A stretch of DNA of 53,902 nt, from contig JAAVZO010000023.1 of the NCBI GenBank assembly GCA_022791685.1, forward strand, positions 1 to 53,902. The letters are read 5' to 3'. The first letter of the stretch is position 1, and every line of letters starts with the position of its first letter. This DNA comes from Clostridiales bacterium (GTDB lineage Bacteria > Bacillota > Clostridia > Oscillospirales > CAG-272). Shown one piece after another: positions 24,232-33,106 of this stretch. Position numbers and translations under genes: made by a program. Under the pieces are notes generated by a model that worked only from the letters and a program-made list of their open reading frames with translations, searched no databases and was not told the DNA's origin.

Positions 24232-25650
24232 ATGAAAACTTTTATGGGTAAGAACTTTTTGCTCGAAACTGAAGCAGCTAAGGTGTTATTCCACAACTAC
24301 GCCGATAAGTTGCCTATCATCGACTACCACTGTCACGTCTCCCCTAAGGAAATCGCTGAGGATAAACGCTACAACAACATTACCGAACTCTGGCTAGGTG
24401 GTGACCACTACAAGTGGCGCGCTATGCGCTGCTGCGGTGTGCCGGAAGAGTACATCACCGGTAATGCGTCCGATTATGACAAGTTTAAAGCATGGTGCAA
24501 GGCTATGCCTAAGCTCATCGGCAATCCGCTTTACCACTGGTCTCATCTTGAGCTCCGTCGCTATTTTGACTGCAATCTGATCATTAACGAAGAAAACTGC
24601 GACGCTATATGGGAGACATGCAACGCGAAGCTGGCTGAGCCTGAGATGAGCGTGCGCAATATCATCCGCAATTCTAACGTAAAGCTCGTATGCACCACCG
24701 ATGACCCCGTCGATTCCCTCGAATGGCACAAGCTGCTCGCTGACGATGCAAGCTTTGACGTAAAGGTACTGCCTGCATTCAGACCGGATAAGGGTATCAA
24801 TATCAACAAATCTGGTATTGCGGAGTATATGGCTAAGCTGTCCGCTGCCGCTGGCGTTGAGATTACCGATGTTGATTCGCTGAAAAAGGCGTATGTTCAG
24901 AGACTTGATCTGTTCGCGTCGCTCGGCTGCAAGACCGCTGACCACGGTTTCGATGAATATCGTACATTTATTGAAAGCAATCCTTATGAAGTTAATGAGA
25001 TCTTCAAAAAAGCTATCGAGAGCGATGGTAAGGATATTACCGATGAAGAAATGTACAAGTTCAAGACCGAAATGCTCACCTTCCTTGCTGCTGAGTACAA
25101 GAAGCGCGGATTCGTAATGCAGATCCATTTCGGCGTGCTGCGCAATCAGAATACCCGTATGTTCAAGGCGATTGGTCCGGATACCGGTTTTGACACCGTC
25201 GGCAACTTCGACATGATCACCCCGCTCTCCCGCCTTCTTGACAAGATGGACTCGACTGACGGTCTGCCGCGCACCATTCTTTATTCCATCAACCCCACCG
25301 ACAACGCCGCCGTTGCTGCACTTTGCGGCTGCTTCGAGTTGTCCGGTGACGGTAAGCCGAAGGTCATTCAGGGATCCGCATGGTGGTTCAGCGACAACCT
25401 CGACGGTATGCGCCGCCAGATGACCGACCTCGCCAACCTGTCCGCGTTCGGCAACTTCTTAGGTATGCTCACCGACTCGCGCTCATTCATCTCGTACACT
25501 CGCCACGAGTACTTCCGCCGCATTCTCTGCGACCTCATCGGCAAGTGGGTCGAAAACGGCGAATATCCGGCTGACATCGAAACGCTCGCTGAGCTTGTAG
25601 CCGATATTTGCTACAACAACGCCAAGAATTTCTTTGGCTTTGATATTTAA
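24232..25650 (+). CDS. uxaC: Uronate (glucuronate) isomerase
   Basis: A 472-residue amidohydrolase-superfamily isomerase converting D-glucuronate to D-fructuronate and D-galacturonate to D-tagaturonate, the first cytosolic step of uronate use (pectin, host glycans). Hallmarks: LPIIDYHCHVSPKEIAED with the HxH metal motif near the N-terminus, ELWLGGDHYKWRAMR, MQIHFGVLRNQNTRMF, and WWFSDNLDGMRRQM near the C-terminus. ATG 24232 is chosen over TTG 24211 because GAGGAGAA lies between. No uxaB, uxuA or kdgK is in the window, so the rest of the pathway lies elsewhere. Confidence 0.97.
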   Translation: MKTFMGKNFLLETEAAKVLFHNYADKLPIIDYHCHVSPKEIAEDKRYNNITELWLGGDHYKWRAMRCCGVPEEYITGNASDYDKFKAWCKAMPKLIGNPLYHWSHLELRRYFDCNLIINEENCDAIWETCNAKLAEPEMSVRNIIRNSNVKLVCTTDDPVDSLEWHKLLADDASFDVKVLPAFRPDKGININKSGIAEYMAKLSAAAGVEITDVDSLKKAYVQRLDLFASLGCKTADHGFDEYRTFIESNPYEVNEIFKKAIESDGKDITDEEMYKFKTEMLTFLAAEYKKRGFVMQIHFGVLRNQNTRMFKAIGPDTGFDTVGNFDMITPLSRLLDKMDSTDGLPRTILYSINPTDNAAVAALCGCFELSGDGKPKVIQGSAWWFSDNLDGMRRQMTDLANLSAFGNFLGMLTDSRSFISYTRHEYFRRILCDLIGKWVENGEYPADIETLAELVADICYNNAKNFFGFDI

Positions 25651-25718
25651 TTTGATATGATCAACCAAACGGTGATTATATATATTTTTTTAACACATTT
25701 CGAAAGGAAACTAAGAAA

Positions 25719-26561
25719 ATGAAACTTTCAGTAACTACCTACAGCTTCGGCTCGTACATCGACAAGCTCGGTCTCACCGGAATAATCGACAAGACCGCTG
25801 AGATGGGATTCGACGGAATCGAATTCGTTGAGCACGGCGAATTCAACGACCTTGACGAGGCTAAGAAGATCGGCGATTATGCACGCGAAAAAGGACTCGA
25901 GGTTGTCGCTTACTGCGTAGGCGCGAACTTCCTCAAGGAAGACCTCGACGGTGAGATCGAGCGCGTAAAGAAGCACGTTGACATCGCAGCTGCTCTCGGC
26001 GCAAAGAATATGCGTCACGATGTCGGCTACGGCATGGGCGGAAGAAAGTATTCCATCGGCTACGACGACGCACTTCCGGCGCTCATCAAGGGCACTACAG
26101 AAGTAACTAAGTACGCTGAGCAGAAGGGCGTTGGCACTATGTCTGAAAACCACGGTCTCTTCTCGCAGGACGCTAACCGCGTTGAGAAGCTCATAAACGG
26201 CGTTGCTCATCCGAACTTCGGCGCGCTCGTCGACCTCGGAAACTTCATGTGCGCTGACGAAGATCCTACCCTTTCGGTCGGTATCATGGCTCCTTACGCT
26301 AAGCACGTTCACGCGAAGGACTTCTTCTGGAAGAGCGGCGTTGAGATCAACCCCGGAGAGGGCTGGTTCCAGACTCGCGCGAAGAACTACCTCCGCGGCG
26401 CTATCATCGGTCAGGGTGCGGCTAAGATTTACCAGTCCATCCAGATTCTGAAGGGTGTTGGCTACGACGGATATGTAACCGTTGAATTCGAGGGCATGGA
26501 AGACAATCTGAAGGGTATCCGCATTGGTAAGGATAACCTCACAAGATTCATCAATGGCTGA
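25719..26561 (+). CDS. TIM-barrel sugar isomerase/epimerase
   Basis: A 280-residue protein of the xylose isomerase-like TIM-barrel family (AP endonuclease 2 superfamily). It shows KLSVTTYSFG, MGFDGIEFVEHGEF, MSENHGLFSQ (metal-binding Glu/His), ALVDLGNFMCADEDP, HVHAKDFFW and YVTVEFEGMED, the metal and substrate residues of this fold. Its place after uxaC suggests a role in uronate or related acid-sugar metabolism, but the exact substrate is unknown. AAAGGAAA precedes the ATG. Confidence 0.9.
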   Translation: MKLSVTTYSFGSYIDKLGLTGIIDKTAEMGFDGIEFVEHGEFNDLDEAKKIGDYAREKGLEVVAYCVGANFLKEDLDGEIERVKKHVDIAAALGAKNMRHDVGYGMGGRKYSIGYDDALPALIKGTTEVTKYAEQKGVGTMSENHGLFSQDANRVEKLINGVAHPNFGALVDLGNFMCADEDPTLSVGIMAPYAKHVHAKDFFWKSGVEINPGEGWFQTRAKNYLRGAIIGQGAAKIYQSIQILKGVGYDGYVTVEFEGMEDNLKGIRIGKDNLTRFING

Positions 26562-27258
26562 GAATAAGCAGGTAGAACCTCAATCCAATAAGCAAAAACG
26601 CAAAAAGACCGTCGCCGTTATTACGGCGGCGGTTTGCGTGGTCGCTGTGGTCGGTTTGTTTTTTCTGAATACCGATATGCTGACCTTTGATTTCGATTTT
26701 GACTTCAATTTTGGCAAGTCGAATGATACTGAGCAGTATGTGTATGACGGCAAGGGACAGCACCGAATCAGCCTTTATGACCCTGATTGGGAGTCGGATA
26801 TTTTCGAAAATCCCGCATATCTTGACAAAAATCGCTACATTGCTTACGTCGACGGCGGTATGACTGTTACTATTGTTGACGGAGATTACGCGGCATATGG
26901 TGAGGTTGTCGAGATGTTAGCCAGCTACATCGACGCACTCATGCACGGCGACGCGGAGGCGGTCAATTCTTACTACGCCGACAGCTACTTTGAAACGCAC
27001 GAGCGGTTCGAAGCCATAACTATGCAGAAGCTTTACAATATTAGTGTTGAGCAGATCGCACAGAAAGATATAACAATAAATGGGCGTGGCGCGACAAGTT
27101 ATGTGTACAAGCTGTCGTATATGATAATGGAAAATGACGGTACATTCCGCAACGACCTTATCAGCGACGCTGCACGTCCGCAGTTCTACACGATCGTCGA
27201 CGACGGGTACAGTATGCTGATAACCGATGTGGCGGATTACTATTTAATAGAATATTAA
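26554..27258 (+). CDS. Membrane-anchored protein of unknown function
   Basis: A 234-residue protein with a basic, polar N-terminus, one membrane helix (about residues 19-38, VAVITAAVCVVAVVGLFFL) and an extracellular part. Just after the helix is an alternating Phe-Asp tract (FDFDFDFNF). The remaining ~170 residues look like a small alpha/beta domain (ASYIDALMHGDAEAVNSYYADSYF) resembling NTF2-like folds. ATG 26554 overlaps the stop of the preceding gene by eight bases, a sign of coupled translation. Confidence 0.75.
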   Translation: MAENKQVEPQSNKQKRKKTVAVITAAVCVVAVVGLFFLNTDMLTFDFDFDFNFGKSNDTEQYVYDGKGQHRISLYDPDWESDIFENPAYLDKNRYIAYVDGGMTVTIVDGDYAAYGEVVEMLASYIDALMHGDAEAVNSYYADSYFETHERFEAITMQKLYNISVEQIAQKDITINGRGATSYVYKLSYMIMENDGTFRNDLISDAARPQFYTIVDDGYSMLITDVADYYLIEY

Positions 27259-27297
27259 CATTTTAACTCGTCGGTTAGGAAAGGAATTTAACATAAA

Positions 27298-27966
27298 ATG
27301 AAAATCTACTTTATCCGCCACGGGCAGACGGTCTGCAATGCGGCGGGAACACATCAGGGCTGGGGTCCGATTGGTCTGAGTGAAAAGGGATTCATGCAAG
27401 CGGCTAAGGCTCATGAATATTTAGCTGATGTCAAATTCGATAAATACCATGCTTCCGACCTGCTGCGCACTCGTCAAACTGCCGAGGTCATCTTCCCCGA
27501 CGAATACCACGAAGGTAGGATCAGCTTTGAGGAGGATATCCGTGAAATCGACACGGGCGCGTTTTTTGGAAAAACGGCTGACGAAATGAAGGCTTTGTTC
27601 GGCGATGAATATATGCGCCGCAGATTGAAAATGCAGTACGGGATTTTCGGCGGCGAGGATGTCGTACATCTCTGCCGACGTGTTGGACGGTTCATGAAAA
27701 CGCTCGAAAATGAAGTTATCGAGCTGAAAGAAAGTGATTCTGCGGTTCACAAGAAAATCGCAGTTGTCGCTCACGGCGGAATTATACGCGCATTCACGTC
27801 GATCGTTGTAGCGCTTGAGGGCTGTCGAAGTCTCGATGAGATCGACTACGCAAATCTGCCATACGCTCCATTCAACGCATCGAACTGCTCTATCAGCAGT
27901 TTCGATTTCAAGTCCGGCCGCGGTTGGTACATAGATCAATTGAATATAAACACACAAAGTGAATAA
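27298..27966 (+). CDS. Histidine phosphatase family protein
   Basis: A 222-residue member of the phosphoglycerate mutase-like clade. The catalytic motif is FIRHGQTVCNAAG (RHG with the phospho-accepting His8); the second His is in VVAHGGIIRAF near 158-168, and the acid is in EDIREIDTGAFFGKT. Substrate unknown: sugar phosphate or nucleotide metabolism is usual. AGGAAAGGAA precedes the ATG; last gene of the uxaC unit. Confidence 0.92.
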   Translation: MKIYFIRHGQTVCNAAGTHQGWGPIGLSEKGFMQAAKAHEYLADVKFDKYHASDLLRTRQTAEVIFPDEYHEGRISFEEDIREIDTGAFFGKTADEMKALFGDEYMRRRLKMQYGIFGGEDVVHLCRRVGRFMKTLENEVIELKESDSAVHKKIAVVAHGGIIRAFTSIVVALEGCRSLDEIDYANLPYAPFNASNCSISSFDFKSGRGWYIDQLNINTQSE

Positions 27967-27975
27967 TAAATTATA

Positions 27976-28013
27976 AATCTCGAGTAAATATCATTTGACA
28001 TTTACTCGAGATT
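27976..28013. terminator. Bidirectional terminator
   Basis: A 14-bp perfect stem AATCTCGAGTAAAT (27976-27989) with its complement (28000-28013) and a 10-base loop, between the convergent phosphatase and MATE genes. Confidence 0.9.
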
Positions 28014-28016
28014 CGT

Positions 28017-29390
28017 TTATTTCGCCATTTTTTTCACTTCGCAATGTTGTATCCATTTATTGGAGCGGATTCGCCAGACAAAGCATGCGCTTCGGAACAC
28101 CCAGTCGAATATCATCGCTATCCACACACCGATTATTCCCATTCCGAACTGCACGCCGATTATCCATGTAAACAATATGCGGAACGCTATCATTGAAAAT
28201 ATCGAAATGACCATCGTATACCTTACGTCCTGAGCCGCGCGGAGTGCATGAGGCAGCACGAACGATGTCGGCCACAGCAACATTGCAAATCCGTCGTGCA
28301 GCATTACTAATATTGTCGCAAGATGCAGTGTTTCTTCTGACAGCTTGTATAGCTGTAATGTGAGTGGAAGGGTTAAAATTATCGTAGTGTTGACGATTAT
28401 CATTGATATGTACGCAATTTTCAGCAGCTTTTGTTCATATTTGCGGGCCGCCGTGACATCGCCCGCACCGATACACTGACCAACAACCGTAACAACTGCG
28501 AGTCCGAGCGCCTGCCCCGGTATGCAGCCGAGTGCGTCAAGGTTGTTCGCAACTGCGTTCGCTGCGACTTGCACCGTTCCAAAACCGGCTATCATTGATA
28601 TTACCAAAATTCGCCCAAGCTGGAAAACACTGTTTTCGAGGCTTCCCGGCACGCCGATTCTGAGTATACGCGCGATCATATTGAAATCGACGCGGAAGCG
28701 TTCGCGGAAATTGATATAGATTGCGCCGCGTCGGTCGCATATCAGAACAAGCAATATGAGCATTCCGAGCAAGCGCGAGATCGCCGACGACCACGCCGCA
28801 CCCGCGACTCCCCATTTGAAAACGTAAATAAAGAGTGCGTTTCCTCCGATGTTGACAAGATTGACGATCACAGACGCTATCATCGTGATCCGCGAGTTCT
28901 CCATCGTTCGAAAGAGCGCTGCAAGTCCGTTGTAAATTGCCACAAATGGATATGACAGTGCAGATATTACAAAATATGTAAGTGCAAAGTCCATTACATC
29001 TGGCTCAATAGCGCCAAAACAGAGACGGAGCAGTCCGGCACGCAGCCAAATTGCGATTCCAGCGATGAGAACCGACGCAATAAGCAGTACAAACAGCAGC
29101 TGTTTTGCAGCAAAACGCGCTTCGGGGTAGTCGTTGTCGCTATTGTCCGAGGTTCGCAGACTTTTCATGTGTCCTATTTCATGAGCGCAGATTACAGCAC
29201 CGCCGGTTGCGAGTGCAGCAAATATATTTATCATCAGCACATTCAGCATATCGACAAGCGACACACCTGAAACGGCGCTTTCGCTGAGCGATGATATCAT
29301 CATTGTGTCGAACATTCCGACTGAAATTCCGAGCAGCTGCTCAATTATCAGTGGGATTATTAGCTTTTTCAGGTCTTTATTGGTAAACAT
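28017..29390 (-). CDS. MATE family efflux transporter
   Basis: A 457-residue, 12-helix multidrug and toxin extrusion transporter, exporting cationic compounds against H+ or Na+. The N-terminus LIIPLIIEQLLGISVGMFDTMMIS and the internal repeat (GVPGSLENSVFQLGRILV) are typical, as is VANNLDALGCIPGQALGLAVVTVVGQCIGAGD. It starts nine bases after the upstream lipoprotein gene, and is the last gene of that unit. Confidence 0.95.
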   Translation of the reverse strand: MFTNKDLKKLIIPLIIEQLLGISVGMFDTMMISSLSESAVSGVSLVDMLNVLMINIFAALATGGAVICAHEIGHMKSLRTSDNSDNDYPEARFAAKQLLFVLLIASVLIAGIAIWLRAGLLRLCFGAIEPDVMDFALTYFVISALSYPFVAIYNGLAALFRTMENSRITMIASVIVNLVNIGGNALFIYVFKWGVAGAAWSSAISRLLGMLILLVLICDRRGAIYINFRERFRVDFNMIARILRIGVPGSLENSVFQLGRILVISMIAGFGTVQVAANAVANNLDALGCIPGQALGLAVVTVVGQCIGAGDVTAARKYEQKLLKIAYISMIIVNTTIILTLPLTLQLYKLSEETLHLATILVMLHDGFAMLLWPTSFVLPHALRAAQDVRYTMVISIFSMIAFRILFTWIIGVQFGMGIIGVWIAMIFDWVFRSACFVWRIRSNKWIQHCEVKKMAK

Positions 29391-29398
29391 TTTGTAAA

Positions 29399-31222
29399 TT
29401 ATCCAAGCAAGTTATCGATGTTGCGTTCGGTAACTAATATAATATAGTAGTCAGGTTTTGTGTTTTCGATGTAGTTTTTGTCGAATTTGTAATTCCACAT
29501 CGACTGCCAGTACACCTCCGAGAAGGAATTATTTAAATATCCGTAAATATTTGTGGAGAACGAATCACGTATAACCATCGCAGTCGGCAAATCGCCATCA
29601 GAAATGCGATTTGTGATAGTCACCGTCTTATTGATTGGGTCAAAATCAAGCTGATTTCTACCATTCACATAAACATTCGGACTCCAAACAGTAGCAGTTT
29701 TCCATTGTACAAAAGTAGTATATTCCTTTAACAGCGAATTTTGTATGCCCATATGCACCATCATATCGCCACCATCTACCGTTTTATTGTAAAATTCGAC
29801 ATCAATTCCCTGTTCTACTGGCTTTGCGTCCTCCCAAGTTTCGGATATATATGTCATTAATTCCCATTGTCCCCAATATGCACCGTAGTCAGTCCAGTGA
29901 GAATCAACTTTGTGAAATATTTTGTATTCGTCATCACGATGTTCCATCAGTACATCGTACAAGTCAATCACAGTAGCTCCGGCAGCCTGTGCGGCTTTTT
30001 CGAATTGCTCAGTGCGAGTCGTTTCAGCAGTCGAACGCACAAATCGCTCGGGAACAGTCTCGGGATATATCGTCATCGGGTTCGGAACGATAAGATAGAT
30101 CAGTTCGCAGTCGAGGCTATCAAGATAATCAACTTTATCTTTGATACGTCCGGTAACGCCTTCTATCTGCCGCTCCGTCAGCAAATTAGTACCGCACCAG
30201 TCGGCAATCTGCCCATAAAAGTGTCCTTGCATATTATCGCCTATTGCAACTTGACATACGCCTTGACTTGAAAAGTCAACATCGGTTCGCGATTGCAGTA
30301 TAATAGTAATTGGCTCAGATTCATCTTTGCCAATTTCCTCCTGCGTTATATATAAATTGGTAACGCCTCCAACTGGGATCTCGACCTCGCACAGCCAACT
30401 TTCATGGTCAGTACCGAAAGTCATATCCTTCACGCCGCCTCGCACATGAATTTTAGCGCCTTCAACACAGCTTCCGCCAAGAACCACAAAATTGTTTGCG
30501 CTGTAAGAATTTACCGTCATTACCGGAAGCTCGCTCGGGTTTTCGGACCGCGAAGAACCGACGGAGTTCTCTTCTCCGCCGGTCAAGTTATCGTTTATGT
30601 GCGAAACTGCGTCAATAATCCCCTCATTTACATGAGTTGAGTCGAGAGCATCGCTCTGCTCGTCATTTTGAGGAGTTTCCGCATTAAAAAGCTCTTTCAG
30701 CTTATCTTTCACTTGCTTGTTATCAGGTGTAGCAATTAAAATAACATATGCACCATTTGTATATATTTCACAACTATCGAGTATTGGAAGGTGTTCAGAT
30801 TCGTAATTTTCAAGCTCACCACGAGTCTTTTTCTTCTGCTCCATGCGACGTTCGAGCAAAGCTTTCACCTCATTCGCAGCTGCCGCAGACTTCGCCTTCA
30901 TAACATCGATCTCAAATGGGAACAGTCCAGACGGAATCACGATCGAATATTCCGAAATCAGCGGAAGCGCCGCGATGTCCACGTCGTATTCCCCGAGAAA
31001 TACAAAGCTCATATATCCTTCATCTATATATTCATTTGTTCCTTCTGCTGCATCGGAATGATAAGTAGCTGTATTACTATAGTCATTTTCATCAAAAATT
31101 TGCAGAAGAGCATTCAATATTTCCCGACTGGCTGGTTCAGCACTCGGCTTTTTGTCATCTCCGCATGAGAATAACATTGTGGTAATTATGGCAAATACAA
31201 CCAAAAGTGATATTTTATTCAT
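29399..31222 (-). CDS. Lipoprotein: DUF4358 fused to AlgX/DHHW-like domain
   Basis: A 607-residue lipoprotein (lipobox LFSC, Cys20). Residues about 30-205 match the DUF4358 layout (ILNALLQIFDENDYSN..., AAAANEVKALLERRMEQKKK, YVILIATPDNKQVKDKLKELF). After a low-complexity linker the C-terminal ~350 residues resemble the SGNH-like AlgX/AlgJ/DHHW family of polysaccharide O-acetylation: YLIVPNPMTIYPE, FHKVDSHWTDYGAY and VIRDSFSTNI. In known systems these act with a membrane-bound O-acyltransferase; none is in this window. ATG 31222 follows GGAG and is preferred to a TTG at 31228. Sixteen bases separate it from the preceding lipoprotein gene. Confidence 0.8.
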   Translation of the reverse strand: MNKISLLVVFAIITTMLFSCGDDKKPSAEPASREILNALLQIFDENDYSNTATYHSDAAEGTNEYIDEGYMSFVFLGEYDVDIAALPLISEYSIVIPSGLFPFEIDVMKAKSAAAANEVKALLERRMEQKKKTRGELENYESEHLPILDSCEIYTNGAYVILIATPDNKQVKDKLKELFNAETPQNDEQSDALDSTHVNEGIIDAVSHINDNLTGGEENSVGSSRSENPSELPVMTVNSYSANNFVVLGGSCVEGAKIHVRGGVKDMTFGTDHESWLCEVEIPVGGVTNLYITQEEIGKDESEPITIILQSRTDVDFSSQGVCQVAIGDNMQGHFYGQIADWCGTNLLTERQIEGVTGRIKDKVDYLDSLDCELIYLIVPNPMTIYPETVPERFVRSTAETTRTEQFEKAAQAAGATVIDLYDVLMEHRDDEYKIFHKVDSHWTDYGAYWGQWELMTYISETWEDAKPVEQGIDVEFYNKTVDGGDMMVHMGIQNSLLKEYTTFVQWKTATVWSPNVYVNGRNQLDFDPINKTVTITNRISDGDLPTAMVIRDSFSTNIYGYLNNSFSEVYWQSMWNYKFDKNYIENTKPDYYIILVTERNIDNLLG

Positions 31223-31237
31223 TGGCAATCTCCATTT

Positions 31238-32146
31238 TTATTTATTTGGATATATAACGATCATCGTGTCTCCAAGGTCACAGTACCGAAAATCAGTCGG
31301 GAAATTGTAATTTCCATACACATTTTGTAAATATTTTTCGATAAATATATTCACGCATGACTTTATTCCAGATGACGCACTCGTTTTGAAAATCATGCTC
31401 GTTTCATTTATTTCTATATCATGAATTCCTATGATGTTTGGTGCAGCATCAGACAAAATAAAGGCATTCTTATCAGCTATTGAACCAGTTTTTATCTCAA
31501 GCATGACACCGGTTTTGTCATAAATAGCCTGTTGTAAATTCTTCGCTGCCTCAGTATAATTCTTATCCGCACCTTGCATGAGCACAATTCGGTACGTATT
31601 ATCGACGCGCTTCATATCAATATACATCTCTGGAATATCATATTGATGATATACGATTCGCTCGTACCCCACTGGAATTCTAATGTCACCATCAATGTTT
31701 AGAAAATTATCCACAAAATATTTATATGCCAGTTGCGTACCTTTGTCTGCACCGCCAGAAATGTAAATTTTTCCGTTTATCTCTTTAATGATGTATCCCG
31801 ATTCGCCGAGCGCTATTCTGTCAATCTTGAATTCGTCGGATTCGCGAAGCGTTTTTCCCACGATAATTTCGTGTTCATACACCGGATTTTTCTCCCAGTC
31901 AGTCGAAATCGAGAGCTCGAGCCCCGTCCTATCCGCTATCGCGCGGCGTATTCCAACGGCAACTTCAACATCCACGCCCTTCGCAAAATCATTTCGTATC
32001 ACCCAAAAGTCGCTCAGACCATCCTTGACTATGTACAAATAGTCTACATCAGGTTCAAGAATCTCGTTTGATCCGCTTTCTTGGCAGGAAACGAGTAATA
32101 TTATGGTAATAATGACAATTATAGTATTTATCATTTTTTTGAGCAT
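31238..32146 (-). CDS. Lipoprotein with duplicated alpha/beta domain
   Basis: A 302-residue lipoprotein (lipobox LVSC, Cys21). Two similar halves can be aligned: VAVGIRRAIADRTGLELSI...EIIVGKTLRES...ISGGADKGTQLAYKYFVDNFL and AAKNLQQAIYDKTGVMLEI...AFILSDAAPNI...KTSASSGIKSCVNIFIEKYL. The first half carries the IIVGxTxR motif found in N-terminal domains of alpha-glucuronidase-like glycosidases and many gut lipoproteins; the second copy has lost it. It probably binds or positions a glycan at the cell surface together with the DHHW protein encoded next. Confidence 0.7.
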   Translation of the reverse strand: MLKKMINTIIVIITIILLVSCQESGSNEILEPDVDYLYIVKDGLSDFWVIRNDFAKGVDVEVAVGIRRAIADRTGLELSISTDWEKNPVYEHEIIVGKTLRESDEFKIDRIALGESGYIIKEINGKIYISGGADKGTQLAYKYFVDNFLNIDGDIRIPVGYERIVYHQYDIPEMYIDMKRVDNTYRIVLMQGADKNYTEAAKNLQQAIYDKTGVMLEIKTGSIADKNAFILSDAAPNIIGIHDIEINETSMIFKTSASSGIKSCVNIFIEKYLQNVYGNYNFPTDFRYCDLGDTMIVIYPNK

Positions 32147-32178
32147 GGCTGTTCACCTCCATAACTCACGCTATTTAT

Positions 32179-32207
32179 ATTATACCACATTTTTTCACAA
32201 AAATCAA
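32179..32207 (-). promoter_or_regulatory. Promoter of the lipoprotein-MATE unit
   Basis: Minus strand TTGATT (32207-32202), 17-base spacer, TGg, TATAAT (32184-32179). The -35 hexamer lies in the second arm of the upstream terminator hairpin. Confidence 0.8.
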
Positions 32208-32254
32208 CCGTTTCTACCGATTTTTCGCTTACGTATCAGTAGAAATGGTTGATT
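32202..32254 (-). terminator. Terminator of the esterase gene
   Basis: A 16-bp stem, arms 32254-32239 and 32217-32202 (AATCAACC..TTTCTAC type, one non-Watson-Crick position), with a 21-base loop, followed on the minus strand by TTTTTGTG. It ends the minus-strand run from the permease to the esterase. Confidence 0.8.
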
Positions 32255-32278
32255 CATTTTTGTATATTTTAGCCAAAC

Positions 32279-33064
32279 TTAGATGTTACGCCATACCCAA
32301 TCGGCTGCCTGATTCGGCCACTGGCTGGCGTCGTCATAATTTTCAGCCAGTCCGAGACCGTGCGGTCCGTGAGGATAAACGTGCATTTCAAATGGGATCT
32401 TGTGGTCGCGCAGCTTTCCAGCGAAAATAAGCGAGTTCTTGATATTTACCGCGCTGTCGTCCGATGTGTGCCAGAAGAAGCAAGTCGGAGTTTTGTCGGT
32501 GACCCGATTTTGCAGCGAGAAATAATCGCTCTCAAATTTGTATTTGTCACCAAGCAGATTCATTCCGCTTCCGGCGTGTCCGAAGTCGTCCTTTATCGAG
32601 ATAACAGGGTAACAGAGTATAGCTCCATTCGGAAGCGCCGACTGGTCGTCGATCTCATCGTGCTCATGGCAGCCAACCGTGACATCATCGAGGGTAACTG
32701 TCGAAGCTGCAAGGTGTCCGCCAGCGGAAAATCCAAGTGTAACTACCTTATTCGGGTCGATTTTCCATTCGTTGGCACGCGCACGAACGATTTTTATCGC
32801 CCGCTGTGCGTCAGCAAGCTCTGCCGGATAGCGGTTCGGCGATACACGATAGTCAACAACCACCGCGTGCATTCCGCGAGAATTGAAAAACTTCGCGATC
32901 GGTTCGCCTTCATGGTATGCTCGCATTCCATAGCCTCCGCCGGGATATATCACTATGCACGGAAGCGGCTTGTCAGTTTCCACAAAATATGTGGTCATTT
33001 TGTTAGGCGTATCTGCGCCTGCGTCGTAGTATGGGATTTCTTTTTCCCAAAGTTTGAGTTCCAT
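32279..33064 (-). CDS. Alpha/beta-hydrolase esterase
   Basis: A 261-residue serine esterase of the acetylxylan-esterase/BD-FAE type. The oxyanion loop is YPGGGYG near 39-45, the nucleophile elbow GFSAGG near 107-112, Asp in WHTSDDSAV and His in HPHGPHGLG-like YPHGPHGLG. Cytosolic: no signal peptide. It may remove acetyl groups from imported oligosaccharides. The start at 33064 is chosen because AGGAGA lies seven bases upstream; other in-frame starts lie too close to or upstream of that site. Confidence 0.9.
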   Translation of the reverse strand: MELKLWEKEIPYYDAGADTPNKMTTYFVETDKPLPCIVIYPGGGYGMRAYHEGEPIAKFFNSRGMHAVVVDYRVSPNRYPAELADAQRAIKIVRARANEWKIDPNKVVTLGFSAGGHLAASTVTLDDVTVGCHEHDEIDDQSALPNGAILCYPVISIKDDFGHAGSGMNLLGDKYKFESDYFSLQNRVTDKTPTCFFWHTSDDSAVNIKNSLIFAGKLRDHKIPFEMHVYPHGPHGLGLAENYDDASQWPNQAADWVWRNI

Positions 33065-33106
33065 TTTCATTCTCCTTTTGAATTGAAATTTTATTACTTT
33101 ATACAA

